Below are positions 31,553 to 41,041 of a DNA stretch of 64,000 bases, piece by piece. The notes under the pieces were generated by a model that was not told the origin of the DNA, made no database searches, and saw nothing but the letters and a program-made list of their open reading frames with translations. Origin of the DNA: Candidatus Meridianibacter frigidus (GTDB taxonomy: Bacteria > Vulcanimicrobiota > Vulcanimicrobiia > Vulcanimicrobiales > Vulcanimicrobiaceae). The translations under genes were made by a program, and so were the position numbers. The DNA lies in assembly GCA_003243975.1 (NCBI GenBank), contig QHBJ01000005.1, forward strand, positions 62,001-126,000, read 5' to 3'. Position 1 is the first letter of the stretch, and every line of letters begins with the position of its first letter.

Positions 31553-34121
31553 GGATGGCATGCTGAGTGAGATTTACATCGAGCGCGAAGAGAAAGTCAT
31601 CGGTTCGATCTACAAGGGAAAAGTTCAAAACGTTCTGCCCGGCATGGGCGCAAGTTTCGTCGATATCGGGCTCGGCCGAAATGCTTTTCTCTACGTCGAC
31701 GACATTAATCGAACGCCGCTCAATATTGGAGACGTCGAGATAACGTCTGGCCGCTCCGGCTGGACCATCAGCGAGAAAGTCAACCGCGGCGATGACGTGC
31801 TGGTGCAAATTGTCAAGGAGCCGCGCGGACTCAAGGGCGCGCGTATCAGCACAAATATCTCGCTTCCCGGCCGGTACCTCATCCTAATGCCGACCGGCAA
31901 ATACAGCGGTGTTTCGCGAAAGATCGATTCCACCGACGAGCGCAACCGCCTCAAAGCGGTCATGAAGCGCATTCGGCCAGAGGGAATGGCCACCGTGGTG
32001 CGTACGGCGGCGGCGGGCGTTAGCGAAGCCGAACTTATTGCCGATCTAGGCGTGCTCATTCGCATGTGGCACGGTATTCTGGAAACCTACAAACGCGCTC
32101 CATCGCCGTCGCTTCTGCACAAAGATATGAATCTTGTGTTCAAGGCGGCGCGCGACTTTATCACCGCCGACGTGGACAAAGTCCTCATTGACGACCCCGA
32201 AGAGTATCGCAAGGTACGTGAATTCTTACAGCTGCTTGGGCCGCAGTATTTGGACCGGGTCGAACACTACAACTCCGGAAGGGCGCTCTTCAAGGATTTT
32301 AAGGTGGACGAAGAGCTGCAGAAGCTGATGCGGCCGAAGATCAATCTACCCTCGGGCGGCTCAATTGTTATCGAAACCACCGAAGCGCTGACCGTTATCG
32401 ACGTCAACAGCGGCAAGTTTACCGGCGGCAAGAATCTAGAAGACACGATTGTCAAGACCAACATCGAAGCGGCGGCTGAAATTGCACGCCAGGTGCGCTT
32501 GCGCGACATCGGCGGCATTATCGTCTGCGATTTCATCGATATGAACACCGAGGGTGCGCGCAGCAAGGTCATCGCGACGCTGGAGGGTGGACTGCGAAAG
32601 GATCGCACCCGTGCTACCATCCAGTCATTCTCGAATCTCGGGCTCTTAGAGTTTACACGAAAACGCGTCGGGAAAGACCTGGGCTCGCAACTTCGCAACA
32701 GCTGTCCCACGTGCAGTGGCTTGGGCAGCGTCCTCTCACCGCAATCCGTTGCAATCGAAGCGTTCCGCAAAATTAAGTTGCAAGCGGGAACGAACGGCGG
32801 CCACACCCACCCGATCGTCGTCGACACCTTCCCGACGGTGGCGGCGCAGCTGGAGTATTGGTATCAAGACGACTGCAAGACGCTCGCGAACGAGATCAAC
32901 ACACCGATTAAAGTACGCGTCGACGCGCTTCTGCATCCCGAGCGCACCAAAGTGCATGCCCTCAAAGATGCCAAGCTTGTCGAGAAGACTTTGCGCGTCG
33001 GCGACGAGCACGAGGTGGACCTGCTCAACGCGCGGCTCCCGAATCAAACCTCCGCGGTGGCCGTCATCGAAAATCAGTTGATCGAAGTAGAGAATGCCGC
33101 CAACTATGCCGGACAAACCATTCGTATTCGCATCTTGGATGTGGACGAAGACACCGTGCTCGCCGAGCCGGTGGGCATGGTGGCGGCCGTGCCGCTCGAC
33201 GGTAAGAAGAAGCGCCGGCGCGGCGGCCGTAAGGTCCCGCTCACGGCTCACGAGCAAGCGCGCCAGTTGCGCGAACTGGCCGAAGAAGCGGCTAAGGGCG
33301 CGGCCGGGCGTCCCGCGGCGATCGGCATCTCCACCGAGGCCGAAGCCGAAGATGAAGCCGCGCGAGAGCAAGAAAGCAAGCTCGCGGCGGCCGAAGAGAA
33401 GGGCGTTGAAGTGCACGAGGCGGGAAGCGGCGACGAAGAAAGCGCGCACCGTCGCCGTCGTCGCCGTCGTCGCCGCGGTGGTCGGGGTGGGTCGGTAGAT
33501 CCGATGCAGGCCGGTATCCCGCGGGAGTCTGCTCGCGCTCAAGTAGAGGTCGCACCGCTCGAGGTTGTTGCCATCGAGGAGCCACGGGCCACCGCAACGC
33601 CGCCGGACGAGTTTGATTCGAAGGGCCGGCGCCGTCGCCGTCGTCGCCGCCGCAGCGGCGGGGGAGGCGTTGAACGCGAGCCGTCAGTGCACGCCTCCGA
33701 GACGCCAAGCGTCCCCGACCGGCACATTTTCCGCGTGAATGCCCAAGGGGCGGCCGAACCAACTGGCCGGACCGCGCCACGCGAACCGTCGCGCTCAATT
33801 GCACCGTGGAATCGGCGTCCGGCTCCGCCCGCGGTTGAGGCGCCGCCACCATCCATAAAGGTCCCCGAGGAGCCCGCTAAGGTTACGAAACCCGCACGCC
33901 GCCGGCGTACCGTAACGGCTGCAACCGGCGAGCTTCAAACGTCTACAATCGCGGCATTGCCGTCACCGCAAGATGGTGCGAAGCTAAAACGCACGCGTAC
34001 CAAAGTTGCGTCGTCCGCCGAGGCTGACAGCAAGCCCAAGCGCCCCGCGACCAAGGCGAGCGGGAGTACAACTCGCAAGAAATCCACCGCTACAAAGACA
34101 ACCCGCAAGAAGAAGACCTAA
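31494..34121 (+). CDS. rne: Ribonuclease E/G
   Basis: 875 residues from TTG 31494 with AAGGGG seven bases upstream; the start then reads MSTEILISSDPWENRVAILE, as in the family. An S1 domain (EEKVIGSIYKGKVQNVLPGMGASFVDIGLGRNAFLY, in two parts) precedes the catalytic region with metal-binding Asp in DVNSGKF (D303) and CDFIDM (D346). A Zn-link C404-P-T-C407 mediates dimerisation. After ~510 the tail is disordered: Glu/Ala-rich helix, then Arg blocks (RRRRRRRRGGRGG; RRRRRRRRSGGGG) and a Lys/Thr-rich end, likely for RNA binding. It starts mRNA decay and processes rRNA. Confidence 0.93.
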   Translation: MSTEILISSDPWENRVAILEDGMLSEIYIEREEKVIGSIYKGKVQNVLPGMGASFVDIGLGRNAFLYVDDINRTPLNIGDVEITSGRSGWTISEKVNRGDDVLVQIVKEPRGLKGARISTNISLPGRYLILMPTGKYSGVSRKIDSTDERNRLKAVMKRIRPEGMATVVRTAAAGVSEAELIADLGVLIRMWHGILETYKRAPSPSLLHKDMNLVFKAARDFITADVDKVLIDDPEEYRKVREFLQLLGPQYLDRVEHYNSGRALFKDFKVDEELQKLMRPKINLPSGGSIVIETTEALTVIDVNSGKFTGGKNLEDTIVKTNIEAAAEIARQVRLRDIGGIIVCDFIDMNTEGARSKVIATLEGGLRKDRTRATIQSFSNLGLLEFTRKRVGKDLGSQLRNSCPTCSGLGSVLSPQSVAIEAFRKIKLQAGTNGGHTHPIVVDTFPTVAAQLEYWYQDDCKTLANEINTPIKVRVDALLHPERTKVHALKDAKLVEKTLRVGDEHEVDLLNARLPNQTSAVAVIENQLIEVENAANYAGQTIRIRILDVDEDTVLAEPVGMVAAVPLDGKKKRRRGGRKVPLTAHEQARQLRELAEEAAKGAAGRPAAIGISTEAEAEDEAAREQESKLAAAEEKGVEVHEAGSGDEESAHRRRRRRRRRGGRGGSVDPMQAGIPRESARAQVEVAPLEVVAIEEPRATATPPDEFDSKGRRRRRRRRRSGGGGVEREPSVHASETPSVPDRHIFRVNAQGAAEPTGRTAPREPSRSIAPWNRRPAPPAVEAPPPSIKVPEEPAKVTKPARRRRTVTAATGELQTSTIAALPSPQDGAKLKRTRTKVASSAEADSKPKRPATKASGSTTRKKSTATKTTRKKKT

Positions 34122-34125
34122 CGAA

Positions 34126-34151
34126 AAGAGGCCGCTGCTGAGCGACCTCTT
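34126..34151. terminator. Bidirectional stem-loop terminator between rne and the S41 gene
   Basis: AAGAGG-C-CGCT-GCTG-AGCG-A-CCTCTT: ten base pairs with one mismatch and a GCTG loop, starting five bases after the rne stop in the gap between convergent genes. An A-run precedes and a T/C stretch follows, so it can serve both strands. Confidence 0.6.
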
Positions 34152-34175
34152 CTCACTAGTTAGTCGCGGCGGTAG

Positions 34176-35540
34176 CTACTGCGAGCCGGGTGCCGGGCTA
34201 CTCAACTGCGCGATCTTGTTTTGCAAGAATTGCACGGCTTTCTGCAACTGGTCGTCGCGACCTAACGTGCCGTAGCGCGGTTTTGGATTCTCCGGTGTGA
34301 CAACGTCGGGTTGGATGCCGACCGTGTTGATGTCGCGATTGCGCGGCGTCAGGTAACGGGCCGTTGTGATCTTCACAGCCGAGCCATCCGGCAATGCCCA
34401 AACGTTTTGCACGACACCCTTTCCGAAGGTCTTAGTTCCCATGATAGTGCCGACGCCGCTGTCCTGAATTGCCCCGGACGTAATCTCGGATGCCGAGGCG
34501 GTGTGGCCGTTCACCAGCACCACGAGCGGCGCCGGCGGGATGGCATCGTTATCGGCCTCGATGGTATCGATCTGCGATTGGCGGGATTCTACCGAAACAA
34601 TCGGGCCGCTGGGAATGAACTTCGAACTCACCTGCACGGCCGCTTGCAGATAGCCGCCGCCGTTCTCGCGCAGATCGAGCACGAACGCGCGTGCGCCCTG
34701 CGTTTGCAAGCGATCCAGCGCCGTCGTCAGTTCCGCACCAGTATCGCGTCCGAAGACTGTGAGCGCGACGTATCCGATCTTGTTGGGCAGCATCTTGGAG
34801 TACACGCTGAGTTGGTGAATCGGTGCGCGCACAATCGAAATGGGGTTGGCGAGCAAGGCGCCATCGCGCTGAACCTGGAGCGTCACCGTGGTGCCTTGTT
34901 TTCCGCGCAACAGCGAGGACGCCTGATCGATGGTCAATCCCTTCGTGGTCTTGCCGTCAACGGTGTACAGCACGTCATCTTGCTGGATGCCCGCTTTATC
35001 CGCCGGACCATCGGGTACGACGTTGCTCACCGTGATGAACTTGGTGGTCTCGTCGCTTTGGATGACAATGCCGGTACCACTAAAGGTCGTGCCGTCCAGG
35101 CCTTCGTTCAGTGCCGCAAACTCTTTCGGCGTGAGAAAAACCGTGTAACGATCTTTGACCGAGCCGAGCATTCCCGCAATGGTCGCGTAGGTTAGATCAC
35201 GCGGCGTAAAGCGCGCGCTGTGATAGGCAGTTACCGCATTGCTGACTTCGCGGTCCAGCTCGCGCACGTTCTGGGATGAGTCATCGACGGCATGGAGCGA
35301 CGGCACCTTGGGGTCGGCCACGCCTTCATGCTGCAAATACGCTATGAGATTGTCGTGCGCCCCATCGAGCACGGCCTGCGCGTCCACCTTCTTGTAGAAC
35401 TCGCTGATCAGTTTTTGATAGGTGAATTGCAATTCTTCAGCGTCGAGCAGTCCGAAACCATGGGCCGGCGTAGCAGCCGGAAGCTGCGCAGTGCTGAATG
35501 CGAAGATACCGAGGAAGAGGAGCGTAATAATTCGTTTCAT
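34176..35540 (-). CDS. S41-family C-terminal processing protease (second copy)
   Basis: 454 residues with signal peptide (IITLLFLGIFAFSTAQLPAA). A PDZ domain (GIVIQSDETTKFITVSNVVPDGPADKAGIQQDDVLYTVDGKTTKGL in pieces) inserts before the protease core. The catalytic Ser lies in TASASEITSGAIQDSGVGT and the Lys in GTKTFGKGVVQ (Ser-Lys dyad). Tail-specific proteases of this type trim secreted or envelope proteins. Last gene of the ftsEX-M23-S41 minus-strand operon; the gap to the upstream paralogue is two bases. Confidence 0.88.
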   Translation of the reverse strand: MKRIITLLFLGIFAFSTAQLPAATPAHGFGLLDAEELQFTYQKLISEFYKKVDAQAVLDGAHDNLIAYLQHEGVADPKVPSLHAVDDSSQNVRELDREVSNAVTAYHSARFTPRDLTYATIAGMLGSVKDRYTVFLTPKEFAALNEGLDGTTFSGTGIVIQSDETTKFITVSNVVPDGPADKAGIQQDDVLYTVDGKTTKGLTIDQASSLLRGKQGTTVTLQVQRDGALLANPISIVRAPIHQLSVYSKMLPNKIGYVALTVFGRDTGAELTTALDRLQTQGARAFVLDLRENGGGYLQAAVQVSSKFIPSGPIVSVESRQSQIDTIEADNDAIPPAPLVVLVNGHTASASEITSGAIQDSGVGTIMGTKTFGKGVVQNVWALPDGSAVKITTARYLTPRNRDINTVGIQPDVVTPENPKPRYGTLGRDDQLQKAVQFLQNKIAQLSSPAPGSQ

Positions 35541-35542
35541 GT

Positions 35543-36955
35543 CTACCTAGTTGCGGCCCGGCGTAGATACGCTTTGGCAGCGGCAAGCTGTTTATCTTTG
35601 GGTGTATCGATAATCGAGAGATCGGGGTTCTGTGTGACCAGGATGTCCGGCTGGATGCCCTTGTGCTGAATGTCGCGGTCCTTCGGGGTTAGGTAGCGAG
35701 CGGTGGTGATCTTCAGGGCGCCGTTGTCGGGGAGTGGATAGATACTTTGGACAACGCCTTTTCCAAACGTTTTGGTTCCGACCAGTTTGCCGATCCCATA
35801 GTCCTGGATAGCCCCCGAGGTGATCTCGGAAGCGCTGGCGGTGTACTGATTGACCAGCACGACGAGCGGCGAGAGCCCGCCGATCGCGTCACCCAGTGCA
35901 CTGCGCGTATCCCGCTCGCCCTGACGATCTACCGTGGAGACGATGGTGCCAGTTGGAATGAAGTAGCTCGATATCTGCACGGCCGCATCCAATAGGCCAC
36001 CGCCGTTATCTCGCAGATCCAGGATGTATCCCCGCGCGTTATGCGCTTTTCCGTCCAGCAGCGCTTTCTTTATTTCATCAGCTGAGGTTTCGCCGAAATC
36101 GGCCAGCCGGATATACTCGACGCGATCGACCAGCTTGGCTTTGACGGTGGGCACGCGAATGGTTTCGCGAACAATGCGATATGGGCGCGGTGCCACATTC
36201 TTCTCCCGTCGCACGGCGATGTACACCGTCGTTCCCGCTGGCCCGCGAATCAGGTGCTCAACCGCGTCGAGCTTTTGACCTTTCGTGCTGTGCCCGTCCA
36301 CGCTGACGACTGTGTCGCCCGGTTTGATCCCAGCGCGCGCTGCGGGCAGTCCGTCGATGGGCGCGACGATGATCGAGCCGTTTTTCTGCAGCTCGATGTA
36401 CACGCCGATGCCACCAAAGTTTCCGCCGGAGAGCGACTCGTTGAGCCCTTGAATTTCCTTTGGCGAAAGATACACGGTGTAGGGGTCTTTCAGCGCGTTG
36501 AGCATGCCGCTGACCGCGGCTTCGGTAAGTTCGATACCGGGCGAGTTACCGGCATAGTGCTTCTGCGCAAACGCCAACTCGTCGAAAATCTTCTGGCGGT
36601 CCTGCACTTGGTCGCCCGACGCGCGGTAGGTTGGCAGCGTCGCGTGCTTGACGTGTTTGTACTGCAAGTACGCGAGCAGTCCCTGACGCTCGCCGGCGAT
36701 AAGAGCCTGCGGATCCACTGGTTTGTAGAAGCTTTCTTGAGCGCGGCGGTACGCTCGGCCGAGCAGTTGTTGGTCGAGACTCGCGCCCTCGCCGAGCATC
36801 GAACCGAGATCCACACTCGCGATGTCGGTTGAATTCGAAAGCAACGATGTCTGAGCGGCCTGGATACCCTGCTTGTAACCAACATAGAGCGCGCCTGCGA
36901 GGGCGACGCCGATGACGAGCAGTGCCGCCATGATGGCGCGAGATTTTGAAGACAA
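35543..36955 (-). CDS. S41-family C-terminal processing protease (first copy)
   Basis: 470 residues with an N-terminal membrane anchor (IMAALLVIGVALAGALYVGYKQG). It has the same layout as the next gene: PDZ (GGIGVYIELQKNGSIIVAPIDGLPAARAGIKPGD in pieces), catalytic Ser in TASASEITSGAIQDYGIG and Lys in GTKTFGKGVVQSIYPLPDNG. It differs from the neighbour in its anchor, suggesting one soluble periplasmic and one membrane-tethered enzyme. S41 (CtpA-like) genes commonly follow the M23 activator of FtsEX, as here. Confidence 0.9.
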   Translation of the reverse strand: MSSKSRAIMAALLVIGVALAGALYVGYKQGIQAAQTSLLSNSTDIASVDLGSMLGEGASLDQQLLGRAYRRAQESFYKPVDPQALIAGERQGLLAYLQYKHVKHATLPTYRASGDQVQDRQKIFDELAFAQKHYAGNSPGIELTEAAVSGMLNALKDPYTVYLSPKEIQGLNESLSGGNFGGIGVYIELQKNGSIIVAPIDGLPAARAGIKPGDTVVSVDGHSTKGQKLDAVEHLIRGPAGTTVYIAVRREKNVAPRPYRIVRETIRVPTVKAKLVDRVEYIRLADFGETSADEIKKALLDGKAHNARGYILDLRDNGGGLLDAAVQISSYFIPTGTIVSTVDRQGERDTRSALGDAIGGLSPLVVLVNQYTASASEITSGAIQDYGIGKLVGTKTFGKGVVQSIYPLPDNGALKITTARYLTPKDRDIQHKGIQPDILVTQNPDLSIIDTPKDKQLAAAKAYLRRAATR

Positions 36956-37050
36956 AAGAGCGCTCGGTCCTTCCTATGAATGCGGTATGACTCTAGACAC
37001 CGGTGCGGGCAGCATGAGTTGCCGCCGGCCCTAAGGGTACCCCGCGAACC

Positions 37051-38271
37051 TTAGCGGAGCCTTGGGGCGGGGTCGACGGGCTTACCGTTTATGCGCACCT
37101 CGAAGTGCAGATGGGGGCCGGTCGACGCTCCCGTCGATCCCACCGCACCGATGGCCTGGCCTTTCTGAACCTGCTGGCCATTGGCGACGAAAATCTGCGA
37201 GCAGTGGCCATAGCCCGTCGAGATGCCGCCACCGTGGTCGATCAGGATGTAGTTTCCGTATCCGCCGTACCATCCGGCGTTGATGACGGTGCCGCCGGCG
37301 GCGGCGGTGATGGTCGCGCCCATTGGTGCGCCGATGTCCAAGCCCTGGTGAAACTCGAGGCCGCTTCCGAACGGACTGTGCCGCCAGCCGAAGGGAGAGG
37401 TGATCGTGCCCGAAACGGGCCAGCTGAGCCCCCCAGGGGCGCCCTCAGGTGGAGGGTTGCCGGCAACGCCCTGAGCACGCGCCCGCGCGGCCGCCGCCGC
37501 GCGCTCGGCGGCCAACTCGCGTTCGCGCTCGACGATGAGTGCTTCGAGTTGCGCTTCTTCATTGGAAGAAAGGTCTTCCATTTCAGCGACTTGGCTAGCG
37601 ACGTGTCGACGCTGCTCGTCGGCAATGGTAACCAACTGCGCACGCTCGTTTGCCAGCATGGAGAGTTGATTTTTCGCGCGTTCCTGCGCTTGCTCGGATG
37701 CCTGCACTGCGGCTTGCGCGGCTTGCAACTGCGATTGAATTGCTGCGACTCTCTTCTCGGCCGCTTTGCGTTCGCGCACGGCGCGCTGATTGGCCGCGAT
37801 CACCAAACGCAGATCGTCCCAGCGTTCCACGAAATCGGCGAACGAGGTTGCTGCCAGCAGCACTTCGAGGTAGCCCAAGTCACCGTGCTCGTAAATGTCA
37901 ACCAGGCGACGGTTCAGTGCATCGCTGTGGCGCTTGAGTGTTTGTTGCGCAGCCGTAAGCTGCACGGTGTTCCAAGCCAGCTGCCGCTGCGTTACCGCTT
38001 CCTGAGCGGCAAGTTCACCAATATGGACATTGACGCTGGAGATTGCCGCGCTGGTTTGCGCCAGCTGTCCTTGCAGGTTCCCGACCCGCACTTGAGCGGC
38101 ATGTAACTCGCCGCGCTTTTCGTGCAGGCGAGCCTGCGTGTGCAACGCCTTCTGGCGCTGGGCTTCGATACGCTCTTGCAGGGTCGAGCGCGACAGCGCG
38201 GGCTGCGCCATCACGAGCACCGCCAGCAACATGGCTGTCAAGCGCAGCATTGCTGTGTGCATGTTATTCAC
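37051..38271 (-). CDS. EnvC-like M23 peptidase with coiled coil (murein hydrolase activator)
   Basis: 406 residues from GTG 38271, which overlaps the ftsX stop; ATG 38262 is possible. A signal peptide (MLRLTAMLLAVLVMAQPALS) precedes a long coiled coil (TLQERIEAQRQKALHTQARL to about residue 260), then a Pro/Gly linker and LytM/M23 domain: SPFGWRHSPFGSGLEFHQGLDIGAPMG (H, D zinc positions), GHCSQIF, and HLHFEVRINGKPVDP. Zinc ligands look intact, so it could be an active endopeptidase or an amidase activator. Coupling with FtsEX is standard. Confidence 0.9.
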   Translation of the reverse strand: MNNMHTAMLRLTAMLLAVLVMAQPALSRSTLQERIEAQRQKALHTQARLHEKRGELHAAQVRVGNLQGQLAQTSAAISSVNVHIGELAAQEAVTQRQLAWNTVQLTAAQQTLKRHSDALNRRLVDIYEHGDLGYLEVLLAATSFADFVERWDDLRLVIAANQRAVRERKAAEKRVAAIQSQLQAAQAAVQASEQAQERAKNQLSMLANERAQLVTIADEQRRHVASQVAEMEDLSSNEEAQLEALIVERERELAAERAAAAARARAQGVAGNPPPEGAPGGLSWPVSGTITSPFGWRHSPFGSGLEFHQGLDIGAPMGATITAAAGGTVINAGWYGGYGNYILIDHGGGISTGYGHCSQIFVANGQQVQKGQAIGAVGSTGASTGPHLHFEVRINGKPVDPAPRLR

Positions 38272-39176
38272 TAGGTGCGCAGGTAGCGCCCGACGGAAAG
38301 CCATGAGGCAACAATCCCGACCGCCGCGCCTACGGATAACAGCTCCCACGTCAGCACCAGTGGATCGACGGCTCCGGCGTTCAAGCGAACGAACGGCAGT
38401 GCCGCGGCAAGCTTTGGAAAGAGTTCGGCTTGCGCGACCGCCAGCAGTAGCACAGCCACCAAAGCGCCCGCCAAACCATCCAGGAATCCTTCGCAAATGA
38501 ATGGGAGCCGAATGTAGGCGTTGGTTGCGCCGACCAGCTGCATGATTGAAATTTCGCGGCGTCGGGCAAAGACGGTCAGGCGGATTGTATTCGAAATAAT
38601 GATTGACGCTACCAGCAAGAACAGCGCGATCACGCCAACTCCGATGCGTCCCAGAACATTACTAAGCTGTAAGAGCTTTGTGAGCACGTCTTGGCCATAT
38701 TGAACGTTGGCCAGGGCGGACATTCGCTCCATCCGCTTGGCCAGCGCGGCAACCTCTTCGGGCGTGCGCACGCGCACCCGCATCTTGTCGGGAAGCGGAT
38801 TCTCCGTGAGAATGGTAGTGTCGATTTGCCCGCGCACGCGCGCGCGTAGTTCCCTGAGCCCTTCTTTCTTTGAGATAAAGGTTGCGGAGAGTACGCGCGG
38901 GTCTTGAGCCAGCGCCGTGCGCACGCTTTCTTCCTGAGCGGGCGACGCGTTCGGTACGAAGTACGCGGAGATTTCGATCTGTTCGAAAACTTGAGCACCG
39001 ACGTGCATGAGCATGCCACGCACGAAAAGGAAGACTCCCAGCAGGATGATGGTAACGGTGACCGTGCCGATGGCAGTGGCCTGCATCCCGGCATTGCGGG
39101 TGAAGTTGCGCGCAACCTCACCCAGAAAGAACTTTACTCTGCCCCAGTCCAAGGAAATAGTATCCTCGCTCCTCAT
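38271..39176 (-). CDS. ftsX: Cell division protein FtsX
   Basis: 301 residues from ATG 39176; TTG 39152, preceded by GAGGA, is an alternative. Start choice affects the overlap with ftsE (59 bases with the ATG). One N-terminal helix (ATAIGTVTVTIILLGVFLFV) precedes the periplasmic loop (FEQIEISAYFVPNASPAQEES ... ISKKEGL). Three further helices follow in the FtsX core, including ARRREISIMQLVGATNAYIRLPFICEG. FtsX transmits ATP hydrolysis by FtsE to the periplasmic EnvC-like activator encoded next. Confidence 0.92.
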   Translation of the reverse strand: MRSEDTISLDWGRVKFFLGEVARNFTRNAGMQATAIGTVTVTIILLGVFLFVRGMLMHVGAQVFEQIEISAYFVPNASPAQEESVRTALAQDPRVLSATFISKKEGLRELRARVRGQIDTTILTENPLPDKMRVRVRTPEEVAALAKRMERMSALANVQYGQDVLTKLLQLSNVLGRIGVGVIALFLLVASIIISNTIRLTVFARRREISIMQLVGATNAYIRLPFICEGFLDGLAGALVAVLLLAVAQAELFPKLAAALPFVRLNAGAVDPLVLTWELLSVGAAVGIVASWLSVGRYLRT

Positions 39177-39828
39177 CGGTGACGATGCGGCCATCTTCCA
39201 GCCGCACGACTCTCCTGCGCATGCGATCGACCACGGCTTGGTTGTGCGTTGCCACCACGACGGTGGTGCCTTTCAAGTTGATCCGCAGAAGCAATTCCAT
39301 GATCTCGGTACTGTTGGAGGGATCCAGGTTACCGGTCGGCTCGTCGCACAAAAGAATCTTCGGGTTGTTTACCAAGGCGCGCGCGATTGCGGTCCGTTGC
39401 TGCTCGCCGCCGGAAAGCTCGCCCGGATACATGCGGCTCTTATGCGAGAGCCCCACCAGATCCAGCGCGCGCGGCACTTGGCGCCGCACGTCTCGGGTCC
39501 TGGCACCGGTAACCTGCATCGCAAAGGCCACGTTTTCCCAAACCGTCTTGTCGATAAGTAGTTTGTAATCTTGGAACACCACGCCCAGATGACGGCGCAA
39601 CGCAGGAACGCGGCTGCGCCGTAACCGGTCGACGCGAATTCCGTCCACCATTATCTCGCCACCGGTGGGCCGCATCTCGCGGTACAGCACGCGAAGAAGG
39701 CTCGACTTGCCGGTTCCGGAGTGGCCGACTAAAAAGACGAAGGCGCCTTTTTCGATCTCGAGGTCCACGTTGTCAAGAGCGCGCACCCCGTTTGGATAAA
39801 CGAGTGACACGCGGCGAAGAGAGATCAT
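39118..39828 (-). CDS. ftsE: Cell division ATP-binding protein FtsE
   Basis: 236 residues from ATG 39828; the upstream frame is not coding. It begins MISLRRVSLVYPNGVRALDN, which is typical of FtsE. Walker A GHSGTGKS (35-42), the Q-loop in GVVFQDYKLL, signature LSGGEQQR and Walker B ILLCDEPTGNLDP are present. FtsE drives FtsX and couples peptidoglycan hydrolysis to the divisome. Its end overlaps ftsX. Divergent from an acyl-CoA dehydrogenase gene across a 47-base gap. Confidence 0.94.
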   Translation of the reverse strand: MISLRRVSLVYPNGVRALDNVDLEIEKGAFVFLVGHSGTGKSSLLRVLYREMRPTGGEIMVDGIRVDRLRRSRVPALRRHLGVVFQDYKLLIDKTVWENVAFAMQVTGARTRDVRRQVPRALDLVGLSHKSRMYPGELSGGEQQRTAIARALVNNPKILLCDEPTGNLDPSNSTEIMELLLRINLKGTTVVVATHNQAVVDRMRRRVVRLEDGRIVTDEERGYYFLGLGQSKVLSG

Positions 39829-39875
39829 CGGTGTAGGAGGGTTTTTCCGAGCATGCGGGCGGATACCTCCGGGCA

Positions 39876-41024
39876 ATGAATTTCGATTTGTCCGACGAGC
39901 AGAAGGCAATCCAGAGTCTTGTCAGAGAGTTCGCGCAAGCCGAGGTCGTTCCGCGCGCTGAAGAGATGGATCGGCAGGAAGCATTTCCGTACGATCTCGT
40001 GAAGCAGATGGCCGAACTCGGGCTGATGGGCTTGCCGTTTCCGGAAGAGTACGGGGGCGCGGGTGCGGACACCGTAAGCTACGCGCTCGCGGTCATGGAG
40101 CTGGGCCGTGCCGACGCGTCCACGGGAATCACGATGGCGGCTCACGTTTCGCTGGGCGCCACGCCGTTCTACCTTTATGGTACGAAGGCGCAGAAGGAAA
40201 AATACTTAATTCCGCTGGCGCAGGGCAGCATGCTTTGGGGTTTCGGACTAACCGAACCCGGCGCCGGGAGCGACGCCGCGAACGTGCAAACCAAAGCGCA
40301 GCTGCGCGAGGGCAAGTGGATCATCAACGGCACCAAAGCTTTCATCACGAACAGCGGCACGGACATTAGCGGTGGCAGCACGATTACCGCGGTGACGGGC
40401 GCTCGGCCGGAGGGCAAACCTGAGATTACCAATCTGATCGTGCCGCAAGATACCCACGGTTTCTCGCGCAGCCGCAAGTATAAGAAGATGGGCTGGCGCG
40501 CCTCAGATACCCGTGAGTTGTCATTCGTGGATGCCGAAGTGCCCGAGGAGAATGTGCTCGGAGCCCGCGGCAAGGGACTCCAGAACTTTTTAACCGTCCT
40601 GGATGGCGGCCGAATCTCGGTGGCGGCGCTGTCGGTCGGCCTTTCGATGGGCGCGTACGATGAATCGCTCAAGTATGCCAAAGAGCGTCAGGCCTTTGGG
40701 AAGTCCATTTCGAAGTTTCAGGCGATCCAATTCAAGCTCGTCGACATGCTCAGCGAGATCGAGCATGCCAAGAATATGGTGCTCAAGGCCGCGTGGGAGA
40801 AAGACCAAGGTCGCGACTTTGCGATGACCGCAAGTTTCGCGAAATTGTACTCGGCCGAAGTTTCGCGCCGCGTCGTCAACGAAGCCGTTCAGATTCACGG
40901 CGGCTACGGTTTTATGGACGAATACCCGGTCTCGCGGATGTACCGGGATCAAAAGATCAACGAAATCGGCGAAGGCACCAACGAAGTGCAACGCATGATC
41001 ATCGCCAAAATGCTCGGCCTATAA
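39876..41024 (+). CDS. Acyl-CoA dehydrogenase
   Basis: 382 residues, the standard length. The three-domain family pattern is clear: MNFDLSDEQKAIQSLVREFA, then GLMGLPFPEEYGGAGAD, the FAD-contact GFGLTEPGAGSDAAN and KWIINGTKAFITNSGTD. In the C-terminal domain are DGGRISVAALSVG, AFGKSISKFQAIQFKLVDM, QIHGGYGFMDEYPVSRMYRD and the ending NEIGEGTNEVQRMIIAK. The Glu in NEIGEGTNE is in the position of the catalytic base of short/medium-chain enzymes. It dehydrogenates acyl-CoA with electron-transfer flavoprotein as acceptor. The chain-length preference is unknown. Confidence 0.93.
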   Translation: MNFDLSDEQKAIQSLVREFAQAEVVPRAEEMDRQEAFPYDLVKQMAELGLMGLPFPEEYGGAGADTVSYALAVMELGRADASTGITMAAHVSLGATPFYLYGTKAQKEKYLIPLAQGSMLWGFGLTEPGAGSDAANVQTKAQLREGKWIINGTKAFITNSGTDISGGSTITAVTGARPEGKPEITNLIVPQDTHGFSRSRKYKKMGWRASDTRELSFVDAEVPEENVLGARGKGLQNFLTVLDGGRISVAALSVGLSMGAYDESLKYAKERQAFGKSISKFQAIQFKLVDMLSEIEHAKNMVLKAAWEKDQGRDFAMTASFAKLYSAEVSRRVVNEAVQIHGGYGFMDEYPVSRMYRDQKINEIGEGTNEVQRMIIAKMLGL

Positions 41025-41041
41025 GCCCATGTCACCTCGAC

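Noticed and set aside
33440-33660. Runs of CGTCGC as a possible CRISPR or tandem DNA repeat
   Set aside because: They encode the poly-Arg blocks of RNase E in frame; unit size and lack of spacers exclude CRISPR.
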